Shown one piece after another: positions 1 to 12,069 of a DNA stretch of 64,000 nt. Both the position numbers and the translations under genes were made by a program. The number at the start of each line of letters is the position of its first letter. The stretch's first letter is position 1. Location: positions 6,324,001 through 6,388,000 of the forward strand of contig JBHGNT010000018.1 in the NCBI GenBank assembly GCA_043228905.1, given 5' to 3'. Source of the DNA: Azolla caroliniana (taxonomy: Eukaryota; Polypodiophyta). Below the pieces are notes generated by a model. The model had not been told where the DNA came from and searched no databases. It was given only the letters and a program-made list of their open reading frames with translations.

Positions 1-500
1 ACTTCACTCTTGTGATTGTAACCGCTTGGAGTGAGATTTTGCTTCACAAGCCCTACCTGCCTCAACCGTACTACATTGGATTAGACAACAATCAAATAGG
101 CCGCCTGACGCTAGTCACTCACTCATCATAATCACTCATAGTAGTCTGGGCTCAAGGAACAACCCCCTTTCGTGCTTCATTCAGTTAGACAACATTCGAA
201 AAGGTTACTTGAATCAATTCCTCTCATTGTCATAGTCACTTGAAGCAAGATCGGCCTAGATAATCAGCACATACTCTATGTTCGAAAATCTTGAAAGTTG
301 ACATTCAAAATCGATTCGGCAAACTCCGGTCCAATTTGACTAAGTCGATTGACTGTACTCACTTCGGACAGAATTCACCAAATAGTCGAAACCTTCGACT
401 TGTGTCCAATTTCGGCTAGAACGACATCGAGTGAGCCAGTCGGCCGCACTCCACCACTCTTCGTGGTCGACTCCAGACAAAGTCTATCAAGCCGCCACAT
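1..500 (+). mobile_element. 5' leader region of degenerate Copia element Z
   Basis: This stretch precedes the Copia gag that begins at 501 and has no convincing coding sequence of its own. Its base composition, rich in tcgg/tcga words, matches the gag that follows, so it is probably leader or LTR-proximal sequence of the same element. No match to the putative 3' LTR at 14177-14470 is visible, so the 5' LTR probably lies left of the window. No primer-binding site was recognised. Confidence 0.4.
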
Positions 501-1744
501 ATGGCATCGATATCTGGCTTGTCAGAGATGAGTCTACGGAAGTTCGACGGATTGAACTTCAACTTCTGGAAGGAGCAGATGCAAGACTATTTAATAGTCA
601 AGGGGCAAATCGACCCCATCGAAAACAAAAATGCTCTAGAAGGGTACGAGTTGCTTGAATGGGAGAAGCTCGACAGAATTGTCTGAGCTACCATTCGGAT
701 GCACCTATCAGAGTTGGTGTACTTCACGGTGCAATCGTGTTCAACTGCCTTTCAACTGTTGAAGACATTGTCAGACACTTATGAGAAGAAGGTAGCCACC
801 ACCAAGATATATTTGATTCAACGCCTTTATAATCTTTGGATGAAAGAATTCGACTCGGTCCAGGCACACCTGAACGAGTACGAAAGCTTAAGTTCCCAAA
901 TTGTGGCTCAGGGGACGACTATCGAGGATCAACTAAGAGTAATGATGCTTATGAGTAGTCTCCCCCCTTCGTGGGAAACTTTCGTTACAACTGTGTGCAA
1001 TGCATCGACTATTGCCGTTAAGTACTCCTCAGTCACAAACACAATTCTGACTGAAGCAGCTCAAAGAAAATCGTTTGCGAACGATTCGGCCAAAGATGCT
1101 TACGTAGTACAAGGTTTGACCGACCAATCAAACAGCCGAGGAAGAGGTTCTTCACGGTAGCTGAACAACCAGCAAAGGTAGAGCAAGTCCCGGGATAATC
1201 GAGTCTACAATTATTGCAAGAAACCCGGACACCTCAAAGCCAATTTTCGTGCACTCAAGGCCAAAAACGATAAGGCTTAGTGATATGATCAAAAGAGTGG
1301 TCGGCATGAGGAGGTCAATTACGTTGGTTCTTCAGTCAAAGTTTTGTCGAACAACCCGAACATTCTATACATTAAAAACCCAGTCGAATCAGAAGTTCAG
1401 CTTACAACTGAGGAATCGAGCACATGGCTCTTGGATTCAGGTGTGTCCTTTTATGTGACCCCTCCTTGATCCCAATTTCGGCAATACTCAACCCAACATT
1501 CCGACTCAATTCGAGTCGGAAATTCGCAGCACTGCACGATTATTGGAATCGGCACAATAGAGCTCAACCTTCCGGGTGGCTCTACATTGGTACTACATAA
1601 TGTCTGACATGTACTTGAGCTCTCAAGACCTTTGATCTCAGTCGGACAATTGAACGAAGACAGCATCTGTACCGAGTTCTCATTAGGAGGGTGGACACTT
1701 CACACGGGGAACCTTCTACTTACTCAAGGACCGAAAGTACATTC
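501..1744 (+). pseudogene. Copia element Z: gag and protease start (degenerate)
   Basis: Translation from 501 gives a Copia gag (UBN2/gag-polypeptide type) with the KFDGLNFNFWKEQM start and a PPSWETFVTTV block near 965-1010. A TGA around 684 and other stops break it. A damaged zinc knuckle (CKKPGHLKAN, final Cys lost) lies near 1213-1245. The aspartic protease start LLDSGVSFYVTP is at about 1430-1462, followed by typical Copia protease/integrase linker sequence to 1739. Reading frame changes between blocks show it is dead. The element is split at 1740-1744 (cattc), the target duplication of a solo LTR, and resumes at 7799. Confidence 0.85.
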
Positions 1745-2172
1745 TGTTGGGAAATCGGTCCCTCTGGATGGGATCTGGTTATGAATGAAGAGCACCCGGT
1801 GAGAACCGGAAGAGATCCGGAAACCGGATTGGATGGACCCAGTGAGAACTGGAAGAGAAGACATATTTGTAAATATGTTTTGAGTAAGCTTATTGAAGCT
1901 ATATTTGTAAATAGCCCTAAGTTCATATAACTATAAATATGACTTAGGGCAATCACTTAGTAATTGTGTGAGTAGGGTTTGCATAATTGTTGTATAGAGA
2001 GAGAGCGAGATACAGAGTGATACTCTGTTGTAACCGTTGTCTGGCAAAGATAAAGAGCTCGAGGTAGTTGCCTCCGAGCCTCCGATTGTACCGTTCTCAT
2101 ATAGTGACAGTTGGAGTCTGTGGGCTCCCGTGGTTTTTCCAATTTAGGGTTTTCCATGTAAACATCCTGCGT

Positions 2173-2950
2173 TGTCGTGAAGAATTTCGTCCAGAGGTGG
2201 AAACCGGGAAATATTAGCTACATCGGCGGGGTGCACCATGTGCACTCACACTCGTGTAATTGTGTGAATAATAGGAGTTAAGTCGGGACGAAGAATCCCA
2301 TGTAAATCGGGATTTATCCCACATTGTAACGCATCCCTCTCCTTGTTCTATAAAAGAAAGGGATGGTCCCTTGTAGAAGGGTTGCCCATTTTGTATTAGT
2401 AGGGTATACCGTTAGATGAAGAGACGTTCTCTCTTCCTCTTTCTCTCTCGTTTTAGGGTTTCTTCTTCTTGCTCTCCTCTACTTCTTCTTCTTCATCCTT
2501 CTGTGTGTCGAGCCTTGGCATCTAGCATTCCAGTTTTCTGCCCTGTACTCTATGCAAGACCCCGCTCGGCGCGACAAGCCCGAGAGCTCCCCGATCGGCG
2601 GCTTGGCAGTAGACGACAGTTGTATCTCGTACGACCTAGGTCCGGCTTGAAGTCGGTGTTGAATCTCGTTGCCTTGTAAATACTTATACATTTGGTTGTG
2701 CATATTCGGGTCTCTGTTGGTGTGCGTGTGTGTGTCTTAGTGTTTCTTTTTGGCTTATGTACATGTTCGTGCAAGAGTCAAAGTTGCGTGCCTGCTCTCT
2801 CTCTCTCTCTCTCTCTCCCTTCGATTGCTTCCGGTGTGCTCCTGGGGTGCCCTGGAAAGGGTGAAGCACAACTTCCTACGCTCCGTCACTCCCTAGTCCG
2901 AGACCCCCGTGGTCCCGCCTTTCTCCACGCACGCGCGTAACAACACGACA
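2173..2950 (+). repeat. 5' LTR of the gag-only element
   Basis: 778 bp, TGTCGTGAAG to ACACGACA. It carries a TATA-like ctataaaag at about 2350 and a CT microsatellite at about 2797-2817. It differs from the right LTR at roughly sixteen positions by eye, plus the CT tract length, which suggests a moderately recent insertion. A related LTR lies at 15240-16055. Confidence 0.9.
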
Positions 2951-2987
2951 TCTTTGGTGAACCCAATGTGAAAGGCAGCAAGGGAGG

Positions 2988-4196
2988 ATGGAGTCGGAAG
3001 ACGATGACCTCGCGGTGATGGTGGCCGAAGTGGTGTTGGAGTCGGCACGAGTGGTGATGAGGCGAGAAGCAGCGCAACAAGCGGTTGAGCGAGTGGTCGA
3101 AAGAGTCGGTCGTTTCAATGGGGCCAAAGTCCCATCTTACTTGGAAGCCTACAACGCGGAGATGGAGGAGCAAGACGTAGACGAGGCGTTGAGGCTGGAG
3201 TTCTTCCGTCGGGTCGTCATCGTTCGTATGCACGCGGAAGTGAAGGAGCTTCGAGAAGCTCATAGTTCATGGGAGGCCTTCGAAGAGGCACTCCTGCAAG
3301 CATATGGAGGACGTTAGAAGAGTCGGGGACGACACGACTTTGACCAGTGGGTTGCATCGGCGAAGACCCACCAGGGCGCAATGAAGGCGTTCCGAGAGTA
3401 TGAGCGGCGGCTTGCTCGGCTCCCGAAGCGGGAACAAGGTTTGGTGGGGGTGGACAAAGTCCTATTCTTCGTCAGGTCGATCAACCGAGCAGAATGGGAG
3501 GCCATCAGGATGGAGCTCGAAGACGATGACGGAGCGAATGGGCTTACGGAGGACTGGTCGAAGGTCGGAAGGGTGTGCCAACGGCTAGACAATGAGCGAG
3601 TCGAGAAGGCTAAGAGGAAGGTGCACGACGGCATGCCATCACAGCGGGAAGAGGCCGAACGGCAAAGAGAGTCGGCAACGGTCTGCGTTGGGGCCAGGAT
3701 TGCGGAGGCGTACGCAGCTCTCGAGGCAATGCTTGAGGAAGAGGAAAGATCGAGGCCACAAGCCGAGACTGGGGAGACAGACTTGCCCCACTCGATGGCG
3801 GAAGATCGGTACCACGGTACCACGGGAGAGGGTGCGGAACAAAACGCCCTCTCGACTTGCAAAGATAGAACAACCAAGGACGAGGCTGAGATACAGATCG
3901 CGGAATCGGATAGTTGGGACCAGCGGTTTAGGGCGTGTCAGCCCGAAACCCCGGACATCGGAGAAGCAAGCCCATGCGGGTCTTACGCGATCGGTAAGGA
4001 GACGACCGCCGACCATGAAGAGCCGGTGGCTACGGACAAGGGCGTAAAACGAACAGGCGATTCTTTGTGTCTTCCCACACTTGCTCCCGAGACGATGGCA
4101 GTCAGGCCCGAGTGCCCACGTGAGTCCCAAAAGGAGGAAGGCGGCGGCGAGAGACTGAGAATCACCAGAGAGACGATACGGGGAAGGAGCGAATGA
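2988..4196 (+). pseudogene. Gag-like ORF of the gag-only element, one in-frame amber stop
   Basis: The frame opening at 2988 and the one opening at 3381 are the same frame, separated by a single TAG at 3315-3317. Read through, it is about 402 residues. The N-terminal half has the retrotransposon gag pattern SSWEAFEEALLQAYGG and FDQWVASAKTHQGAMKAF. It is acidic/basic and coiled-coil-like in the middle (REEAERQRESA), with a low-complexity Glu/Thr-rich tail. No zinc knuckle or protease follows. The WxAFEEAL block also occurs in the minus-strand Gypsy gag remnant near 63.6 kb. Whether the TAG is a recent mutation or is read through cannot be told from one copy. Confidence 0.7.
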
Positions 4197-6560
4197 AAGC
4201 CCTCGGACCCGATTCCGGAGAACTCGGCATTCGGGCCCTTATGCCCATGTAAAACCGAGGAGATGGATGGCGGTACCGAGGAGTCCTGGCACGATGCCAG
4301 CGAAGATGGATGGGAGATGGCCCGCGAAAAGGTCGACGAAGAGACCAAGGAACAACCCGACCGGGGACCGAACCGCGCGACGCTCCGATACGGGTGGAGT
4401 GTAATCCGGTCGTGGATTGTTCGATCGGGGCCGGATTCGGCATGAAGGTGCCGATACGGGAGAGGGTGCGGAACGAGCCGCCCTCTTTTACATGGGGAGA
4501 AAGACCGACCGGGCAAAGGTCGGGAATTGGAAGGAGGGTGGTCAGAGGCTCGGAACGAGTTTGGCAAGGTCGGCATCGGAGCCGATGCCGAAACTCCGGA
4601 CATTGGAGAATCAAGCTCAAGCGGGGCTTGATTGATCACAGAGCGGATGCTATCCACCGACACCGCTAAAAGGGGCGGTGGCCCGGACAAGTTGCCGAAA
4701 GACGTTGCGAAATCGGTTACGCCACATCCTATCCGGAGACTTTGGTTGTTCGGCCGACGTGGCAACGTAAGACCAAAGAGAAGGAAGATTGAGGCGGGAA
4801 CGCAGCAAGGACAGCGACGACGAGTTCGGGAGAAGTACGGGGAACGAAGACCGGTCCAATGAGATCTTCACATTGATCCGGTCATCGGCCCGAGTGCCGG
4901 TGTGAGTCCTATAAGAGAGATCGGTGGCGACAAGAGAACGGGACCCGGCAATCCGGAGAATGACGGACAGACCCGGATGAGAACCGGGCGGAGCGGACTC
5001 TCGGATAACCATTCTGGGAGGGAGGAAGAGAACAGGCCTACGAAGAGGCCGAGAACACAGTACGTCGGTACCACGGGAGAGGGTGTGGAGCGAGCCACCC
5101 TCTCGGCTTGCGAAGGAAAGAAAGACCCAGGATAAGGGTTAAGGATACGACGAGCCCAAGGAGGATCCTTCAAACCGGTTCCAAAGACTCCGGTGGTCGG
5201 CCCGAGAGCCGACGTGAGACCTAGAGTGGTGATCGGTGGCAGAAAGGGGACGAAGGCGAGGGAACTGCGAACGGGCGGTCTATGGAGATCCTCACACCGA
5301 TCTGGAGGTCGGGCCGAGTGCCGACGTGAGTCCTATAGGAGAGGTCGGTGGCGGCAGGTGAACGTGATCGGACGACGGAAGCAGAGAAAGAAGGTATCAG
5401 GCCGGCGACGCGGCTACTAACCGAATCGGACCTACCGGCAAGGTCATGAGCATAAGGAAGTCCGATCCTATGGGATCCCCACACCGGTTCCGGAGACCCC
5501 GGCTGTTCGGCCAACGTGGCAACGTAGGACCGAGGGAGAAGGAAGGTGGCGGCGGGAAACGGGACCCAACTATGCGGAAGACACGAGGAGAGTCCGGGAG
5601 GGACTCAAACAAAGACGCCCTGAATTTCGGCAAGCAAAGAAATGAAGACCGGTCCAATGGGATCTTCACACCAGTTCCGGAGACCCCGGCTGTTTGTCCA
5701 ACGTGGCAACGTAAGACCGAGGGAGAAGGATGGTGGCGGCAAGGAACGGGACTCGGCATCGACAAAGGTCGGTAAGACGGGGCGGACGAAGTGTGGAACC
5801 CCTACCAGCCGGTTACGGTTTCGGAAGGAGCCGGTAGGGGCAAACACGGGGAGGTGTGTCGGGCCGAAAAGGCACACCTGGGACGGAACAAGAGTCTCGC
5901 AAGTGGCCATCGCGGGCCGGATTGAAGCGTGACTACGAGACGGTGTTTGGCACGGGCGGTGCCGAACAAAGGAAGCGGAAGACGGCACAAGGAAGGTGTC
6001 GGAAACGAGGTGACGGGTGTATAGTGGACTGCACAGGGTTGGAGTCAAGGGATGACAAGAGAGGCCGGAGGAGGATCCTCCACACTCGCTTCGTAGATCT
6101 CAGTAGCTCCGTCGAAGTAGCGAAGATTTACACGGCAAGCCCGAGGGTGACAAGCTGGTGGGGGCGAGGGGACGACAGCAAGCGGAAGACTCAGGACTTG
6201 TTGCAGCAGCACGAGAACGGGAAGGGCCAAGCGGGCTACTACGGGGTGTTCTTTGGATGCGGAGGACACTGGTATGCGGATGAGCGGCGATACACGATCT
6301 GGCCGGGAAAGGGGCCGACAAGGCGTGCAATGAACCGGAGTACGGCACACGCAGTGCCAAACAACGAACGAGGGTATGCGGCACACGGAGGTGCCGGAGC
6401 GAAAAGGCGAGCGCGAAGATGGGTTGCGCGGTTCGAAGGTAGCGTGTAGAAGGCCAGAGAAGGATCCTCCACACCGTTGCGAAGACCATGGCGGTTCGAG
6501 CCGACGCGGCGACGTAAGACCATGGAGAAGGACGGTGGCGGCGAGAGGACGAAGGCAACG
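4076..6560 (+). repeat. Degenerate ~70-bp module array inside the gag-only element
   Basis: A GC-rich module recurs at about 4076, 4731, 4877, 5181, 5299, 5487, 5671 and 6474, at irregular spacing of roughly 120-800 bp. Its shared order is a ccggagaccccgg-like block, a ttcggccaacgtggcaacgt or cgagtgccgacgtgag block, gtaagaccgagggagaagg, and ggtggcggc. A second module around gggagagggtgcgga occurs near 3820, 4457 and 5073. No long ORF with recognisable domains is present. The array fills the place where pol would be. Confidence 0.7.
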
Positions 6561-6895
6561 CGAAACAACATGGAACGGCAATCAGGACAACACGAATGGT
6601 CAACGGAGGCCAAGCGGGCCACTACGGGCATTCCTCAAGCGGAGAACGGAGCGTGCATACGGCCGAACAAGGGCCAGCGAAAGTACGCGTACTACGGAGA
6701 TTGCAGCGAAAGACCATCGACGGGTCGAACGAGCCTACGAGGAGGTAAGCACGAAGGGAGAACCGAAGCCGACGGTTCAAACCGGCAGCGAGCCGAGTTG
6801 CGGATTACGGAAGACCGGTTTCTCACCGGCCGAAATCTCTCACCCTTCACCTGATTTGGCACGTACCGGTGGACGTGCGGTTAGGTGGGGGCGGA

Positions 6896-7669
6896 TGTCG
6901 TGAAGAATTTCGTCCAGAGGTGGAAACCGGGAAATATTAGCTACATCGGCGGGGTGCACCATGTGCACTCACACTCGTGTAATTGTGTGAATAATAGGAG
7001 TTAAGTCGGGACGAAGAATCCCATGTAAATCGGGATTTATCCCACATTGTAACGCATCCCTCTCCTTGTTCTATAAAAGAAAGGGATGGTCCCTTGTAGA
7101 AGGGTTGCCCATTTTGTATTAGTAGGGTATACCGTTAGATGAAGAGACGTTCTCTCTTCCTCTTTCTCTCTCGTTTTAGGGTTTCTTCTTCTTGCTCTCC
7201 TCTACTTCTTCTTCTTCGTCCTTCTGTGCGTCGAGCCTTGGCATCTAGCATTCTAGTTTTCTGCCTTGTACTCTATGCAAGACCCCGCTCGGCGCGACAA
7301 GCCCGAGAGCTCCCCGATCGGCGGCTTGGCAGTAGACGACGGTTGTATCTCGTGCGACCTAGGTCCGGCTTGAAGTCGGTGTTGAATCTCGTTGCCTTGT
7401 AAATACTTATACATTTGGTTGTGCATATTCGGGTCTCTGTTGGTGTGCGTGTGTGTGTCTTAGTGTTTCTTTTTGGCTTATGTACATGTTCGTGCGAGAG
7501 TCAAAGTTGCGTGCATGCTCTCTCTCTCTCTCTCTCCCTTCGGTTGCTTCCGGTGTGCTCCTGGGGTGCCCTGGAAAGGGTGAAGCACGACTTCCTATGC
7601 TTCGTCACTCCCTAGTCCGAGACCCCCGTGGTCTCGTCTTTCTCCACGCACGCGCGTAACAACGCGACA
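6896..7669 (+). repeat. 3' LTR of the gag-only element
   Basis: 774 bp, near-identical to 2173-2950, beginning TGTCGTGAAG and ending ACGCGACA. It is preceded by a purine-rich tract at about 6883-6895. The size difference from the left LTR comes from the CT repeat. Confidence 0.9.
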
Positions 7670-7798
7670 GCGTACTCTCCTTCTTCTTTTTGTGTACATG
7701 TATTCATCTCTATTCCCATTATTGTGTTTCATTCTCATTGAAGTGATTCATAACTCAATTGTGGCCAAGAAATATTCCGCGCTATTCTTCACACATTC

Positions 7799-8772
7799 GT
7801 TGTACCTCCTATACGTCACACTCAGAGAGGGTGGCTTGTTCCTAGTTGACATTCATGTGTCATCACTATGGCATGGACGACTCGGACACCTCAACAAGGC
7901 CAACATCACGCATTTATCCAAAGCCGGATACATCCCTAAACTCACCATCTCTGATCATCAGTTCTACGAGCATTGCCAGTACGGCAAACAAATAGCCGCA
8001 TCACATCCGACATTAGCACCAAGAGAATTGAATCCACTCGATTTGGTTCACTTGGACATCTGTGGCCCTATGCCACATCAGTCTCTCGGTATTTCTTTGT
8101 ACTTCGTCAGCTTTATTGATGACTCAACTCGGAACATATGGGATTATCCGATCAAAACCAAAGATCGAGTGTTCTCAATTTTTTCCGATTGGCTCGTTAT
8201 GGTCAAGAATCAATCCATCCAAAACCTAAAATGCTATAGTCGACAATTGGGGAGAGTTCAAATCCGAAGAATTCGTCCGATTTTGCCGACAACACGGCAT
8301 ACGACGTGAGTATACGACAACCTATAGTCTAGAGCAGAACGGAATTGTCAAGAGGATGAATCGGACAATTCAAGAAAGGATAGTTTCCATGCTCCAACAC
8401 TCCGGATTGTCGGATGGATTCTGGGTGGAGGCCCTACTTACGACAGTACACATAATCAATATGTCGCCGAGTAGGCCTCTAGGACTTCAGATACCTTAGG
8501 AATTATGGACCGGTATTATACCGAATTACGACAAGATGAGGATCTTCGGGTGCAAGGCATACGCCCTCATACCAAAAGATGATCGCCACAAACTTGCACC
8601 AAGGTTCAGGAAATGTATTTTCCTCGGTTATTGACCAGATGGCGAAATTGGATACCGACTCTGGACCCCGAGCACAGTCAGATCGTCCGAAGTTCAGACG
8701 TAGTGTTCAATGAGTCAGCCATGCATCAATCGGCCGAAAAGCCGATCAAAGTCCGAAGGGTAATTTTCTCGG
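7799..8772 (+). pseudogene. Copia element Z: integrase region (degenerate)
   Basis: Continues the protein interrupted at 1744. The GAG pre-integrase HLWHGRLGH-type motif appears as SLWHGRLGHLNKANITHL at about 7862-7915, followed by HxxC-type zinc ligands (FYEHCQYGKQ). The integrase catalytic-core start LDLVHLDICGPMPH and SFIDDSTR follow at about 8035-8130. Frameshifts after about 8235 and stops (near 8309, 8500 and 8632) follow. The C-terminal integrase VFGCKAYA-type block is at about 8548-8570. The element is cut at 8772 by element X. Confidence 0.82.
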
Positions 8773-9068
8773 TGTTGGCATAAAAGGCCGACTCCTTCCA
8801 AGTTGTATCTGTCCGAGTGTGAACTCGTCAATAAGTTAGGGCTTAGTATATAAGCAAATACCTAACATTGTATAGTGTGACGAGTGACAAAGAGATGAAG
8901 CCTCGGTGCATTGTATCTCAGAGAGAGAGAGAGAACGAAGCAATAAAGCTTTCCATTAGAGCTTGCACTGTGAAAGTCCATGCCATTCTATTTTTTGTCT
9001 GTGTTGTTTGCTGTTCAAAATCGACACAGATCCATACACGTTTCTGCAAATCGCACTCGTTACCGACA
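8773..9068 (+). repeat. 5' LTR of Copia element X with PBS-like sequence
   Basis: 296 bp, TGTTGGCATA to TTACCGACA, with a TATA-type tatataag at about 8848. Directly after it, tagtatcatagc (9071-9082) matches the initiator-Met tRNA primer-binding consensus tggtatcagagc at 10 of 12 positions. No matching right LTR was found, so X is truncated at its 3' end. Confidence 0.65.
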
Positions 9069-9167
9069 ACTAGTATCATAGCGAATCTTTGTTGTTCGGC
9101 AGCAACAGACAACAGAAGAAGCTGAAAGAAAAGACCAGGTTAGAAATCTCAAGTTCACAAATAGAAT

Positions 9168-12069
9168 ATGGCTTCAACATCTGAAACGGGAGTTGAAATC
9201 AAAAAATTCGACGGCAAAAACTTTGCCTTGTGGAAGGAGATGATGTAGGATGTGTTGATCATTCAAAGACAAGTCGAAGCCATTTTGCACAGCGAAAAAC
9301 GTACTTCAATGACAGCCGAGGAGTGGAAATCAACAAATGAAATCACACACTCCACCATGCCGAAAACGTCTATTTCAGAATGGCAAAAGATACAACAGCG
9401 TTCTCATTGTGGGAGAAGCTACAAGCCGTTTATGAAAAGACGTCCTCATCTTCGAAATTGATTTTGATCAAACAACTGTTCAACATGAAGATGAGAGAGA
9501 CTGATCCAGCAACCTCCCCCATCAACACCTTCAGCCAGGTGTTGTCTGAGTTCTCGTCACAAGGGATCAACTTCGAAGAAGAAGGGAAGCCCTTGCCCTC
9601 CTATCGAGCCTGTCGGCTAGTGGGGAGGTATTCTGCACGACATACGCCAATAGTCGACCGATCCTAAACTTGGATGAAACAATTGGCCAAGTCCTCACAG
9701 AGGACATCAAGCGAAAATTGATGGGACTAACCATCGATGAGTCAGCAGAAGCCCATCACTCGTCTGAGTCGTTCGACCGACAGAACCGGTCGACGCTACA
9801 ACCGATCAAAAACAAGGGGAGACCGACAATGGTCGAAGTCGAAAACAGGCCGATCAAGCGAGTATTACACACACTGCAGGAAAGTTGGCCACAATGTTTC
9901 CGACTGCTAATCATTAAAAGGAAAAGAGAGTGGTCGGCGATCCGAGCGAAATCGGGGACGTTCCGACTCGGACCACTCTCTAATCGGCAACCAGATCAAT
10001 GTTGCTAACACCCGATCCGGAGAAATCCTCTCTGTAGAAGACTCAATGATCGGAGAAGTCCTCTACAGTGCACAAGTTGCACACACGTGGCTACTAGACT
10101 CTGGCGCCACATTTCACGTGACCCCCAACATTGAATGGTTCTCAAACTATTCAGCTGACGCCAACGACACAGTCCGATTAGGAAACGGGCAAGAGTGCAA
10201 GATAGCCGAAACCGGGGAGGTTCCCATTAGATTGCCAAGTGGGAACACAATAACCCTCCACCAAGTTCAGCACGTACCCAATCTAAGGAGGAGTCTAGTT
10301 TCCATCGGCATGTTAGCCGAAGACGGGTACCAAACGACTCTACATGAGTCGACATGGGTGATCAGCCGAGGAAACCTCAAAATAGGTAGTGGGCACAAGT
10401 ATAATAATCTATACCCATTGATGGCGATCAACCCTGAAGGGGCCATGAACATAGCCGAGAAAACCGACCCGAACTTATGGCATGTCTCAAGCCGGACTTG
10501 ATCAGGTGATGTCGGTCGGCTACATTCTGAAACTCCAGGCAAAGACGGACTTCTACGAGCATTGTCGATATGGGAAATAGACCCGAAGTCCGCACTCTCT
10601 CCACTACGAGATGGTACAACAACCCCTAGAGCTCATGCACACAGACATATGTGGGCCCATGCCAGAGCGATCACTAGGAGGCTCCCGGTACTTCATCACA
10701 TTCGTAGATGAGACTATACATGGAAAGTTTGGGCATACTCCATCAAGTCCAACGATGAAGCGCTCGAGGTCTTCACTCGATGGATATCTGAAGTGGAGAA
10801 CCGATCGGGATACAGAGTGAAGACACTCTGATCCGACAATGGAGGTGGTGAGTACACATCCAAAGCCTTCAAACAGTACCTATCCAGAAAAGGGATCCGA
10901 CACCAAAAGACCGTTCCCTACACACCCATGCAAAATGGAGTGGCAGAACGGATCAACAGGACGATCCAGGAGAGGGTGACGGCAATGTTCCAGCAAGCTG
11001 GATTGAATTTGGAATTCTGGGCCGAGGCATTGCAGAAGACAGTGTACCTGATAAATCTGGCTCCGTCAAGAGCAATCAAGCTCAAAGTGCCATAGGCACT
11101 ATGGTCAGGCAAACATCTGACCTACAATTGGCTCCGTATATTTGAATGTGAAGCCTACGCATTCATCCCCAGGGACAAAAGGACGAAGTTGGCACCCCAT
11201 ACAACAAAGTGCATATTTCTCGGTTATGGAACCGATGGGGACTTCGGCTACCGGCTATGGGACCTTGAGAACCGGAAATTGATCTGGAGCAGTGACGTAG
11301 TCTTCAATGAAGACTCTATCTTCTCTCAACTGAACCAACAGAAAACATATGGTAAGAATGTATCCTTCGAAGATGACAGCACTCTCGTAGAAGGACCGAC
11401 CCACCGGGCCGAATCGGAGACTCGACAAACAGTTGAACTCCAACAAGCTGCCGACACCGAATCGGCAACAAGTCCTATCATCAAACTCAAAGACAAAGTC
11501 ATCAAGGACACAACCGAATCGACCAGGATCGATAAAGGCAAAGTCACCAAGAGACAAGTCAGAAAAGAGTCAACGACAACCACAGGGGAGGACAACCAGA
11601 CACCATCAAAATCCCAATCTAGGAGCAGGACACCTAACAAGACTCCTGATACAAATGGTTCAACTAATACCGATCGACCAATAGAGTTGATCGAAGGATC
11701 CGAACCAAACATCTCGGCACACAGGAGATCTGAACGAGCTCGAAGGCAAACAGAGTTCTACCAATTGGGCCTCGACAACGTCAACTACACGGATGTCAGC
11801 AAACCAAACACCTATGAAGAAGTTATGGCTGCACCGGACGCCGAAACATGGCTACAAGCCATGAAATCCGAAATGGACTCAATTCATCAAAATCAAACAT
11901 GGGAGCTGGTCGAACTACCAGTTGGAAGGAAGCCGCTACCTTGCAAATAGGTTTTCCGATACAAGTATGTATCCGACTCGGAGAAACCCAAGTACAAAGC
12001 TCGGCTTGTCGAAAAAGGATTCAAACAGGAATATGGGGTCGACTACAACGAGATATTCTCACCAGTAGT
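9168..12069 (+). pseudogene. Copia element X: gag-protease-integrase-RT start (degenerate)
   Basis: A start codon at 9168 opens a Copia gag (VEIKKFDGKNFALWKEMM) broken by a stop at 9247. The protease motif LLDSGATFHVTP is intact at about 10090-10125. Integrase blocks follow: LELMHTDICGPMPE near 10630, a damaged DNGGG segment near 10838, and NGVAERINRTI near 10930. The C-terminal ECEAYAFIPRDKR is at 11145, then a long acidic linker and the RT start WLQAMKSEMDSIHQNQTWELVELP at 11850-11925. It ends at the RT block [12 protein letters not shown], directly against the LTR at 12070. Several stops and frameshifts make it non-functional. Confidence 0.85.

Larger units (their letters stand above)
2173..7669 (+). 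mobile_element. Gag-only LTR retrotransposon (TR-GAG-like), complete
   Basis: Two direct LTRs (2173-2950 and 6896-7669) bracket a 3.9-kb interior that encodes a gag-like protein but no protease, integrase, RT or RNase H. A polypurine tract (aggtgggggcgga) directly precedes the right LTR. The insertion lies inside a family A Copia LTR; the 4-bp repeat gcgt (2169-2172 and 7670-7673) is the apparent target duplication. This organisation matches plant TR-GAG/LARD elements, which are non-autonomous and need enzymes supplied in trans. The gag resembles the Gypsy gag fragment at 63.6 kb, which hints at a Gypsy partner. Confidence 0.82.
1745..7793 (+). mobile_element. Solo LTR (Copia family A), itself split by a gag-only element
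   Basis: The LTR runs 1745-2172 and 7674-7793, about 548 bp once the inserted element is removed. It starts TGTTGGGAAATCGG, ends ATTCTTCACA, and is flanked by the 5-bp target duplication cattc (1740-1744 and 7794-7798). Removing it rejoins Copia Z in frame across its protease-integrase region. The same LTR family recurs at 58589, 58737 and 62690. No internal region is present, so it is a solo LTR left by LTR-LTR recombination. Confidence 0.88.

Noticed and set aside
4200-6900. Many overlapping 100-190-codon frames in the GC-rich interior of the gag-only element
   Set aside because: GC-rich DNA gives long chance frames on both strands; none shows a domain, and the repeats explain their similarity.
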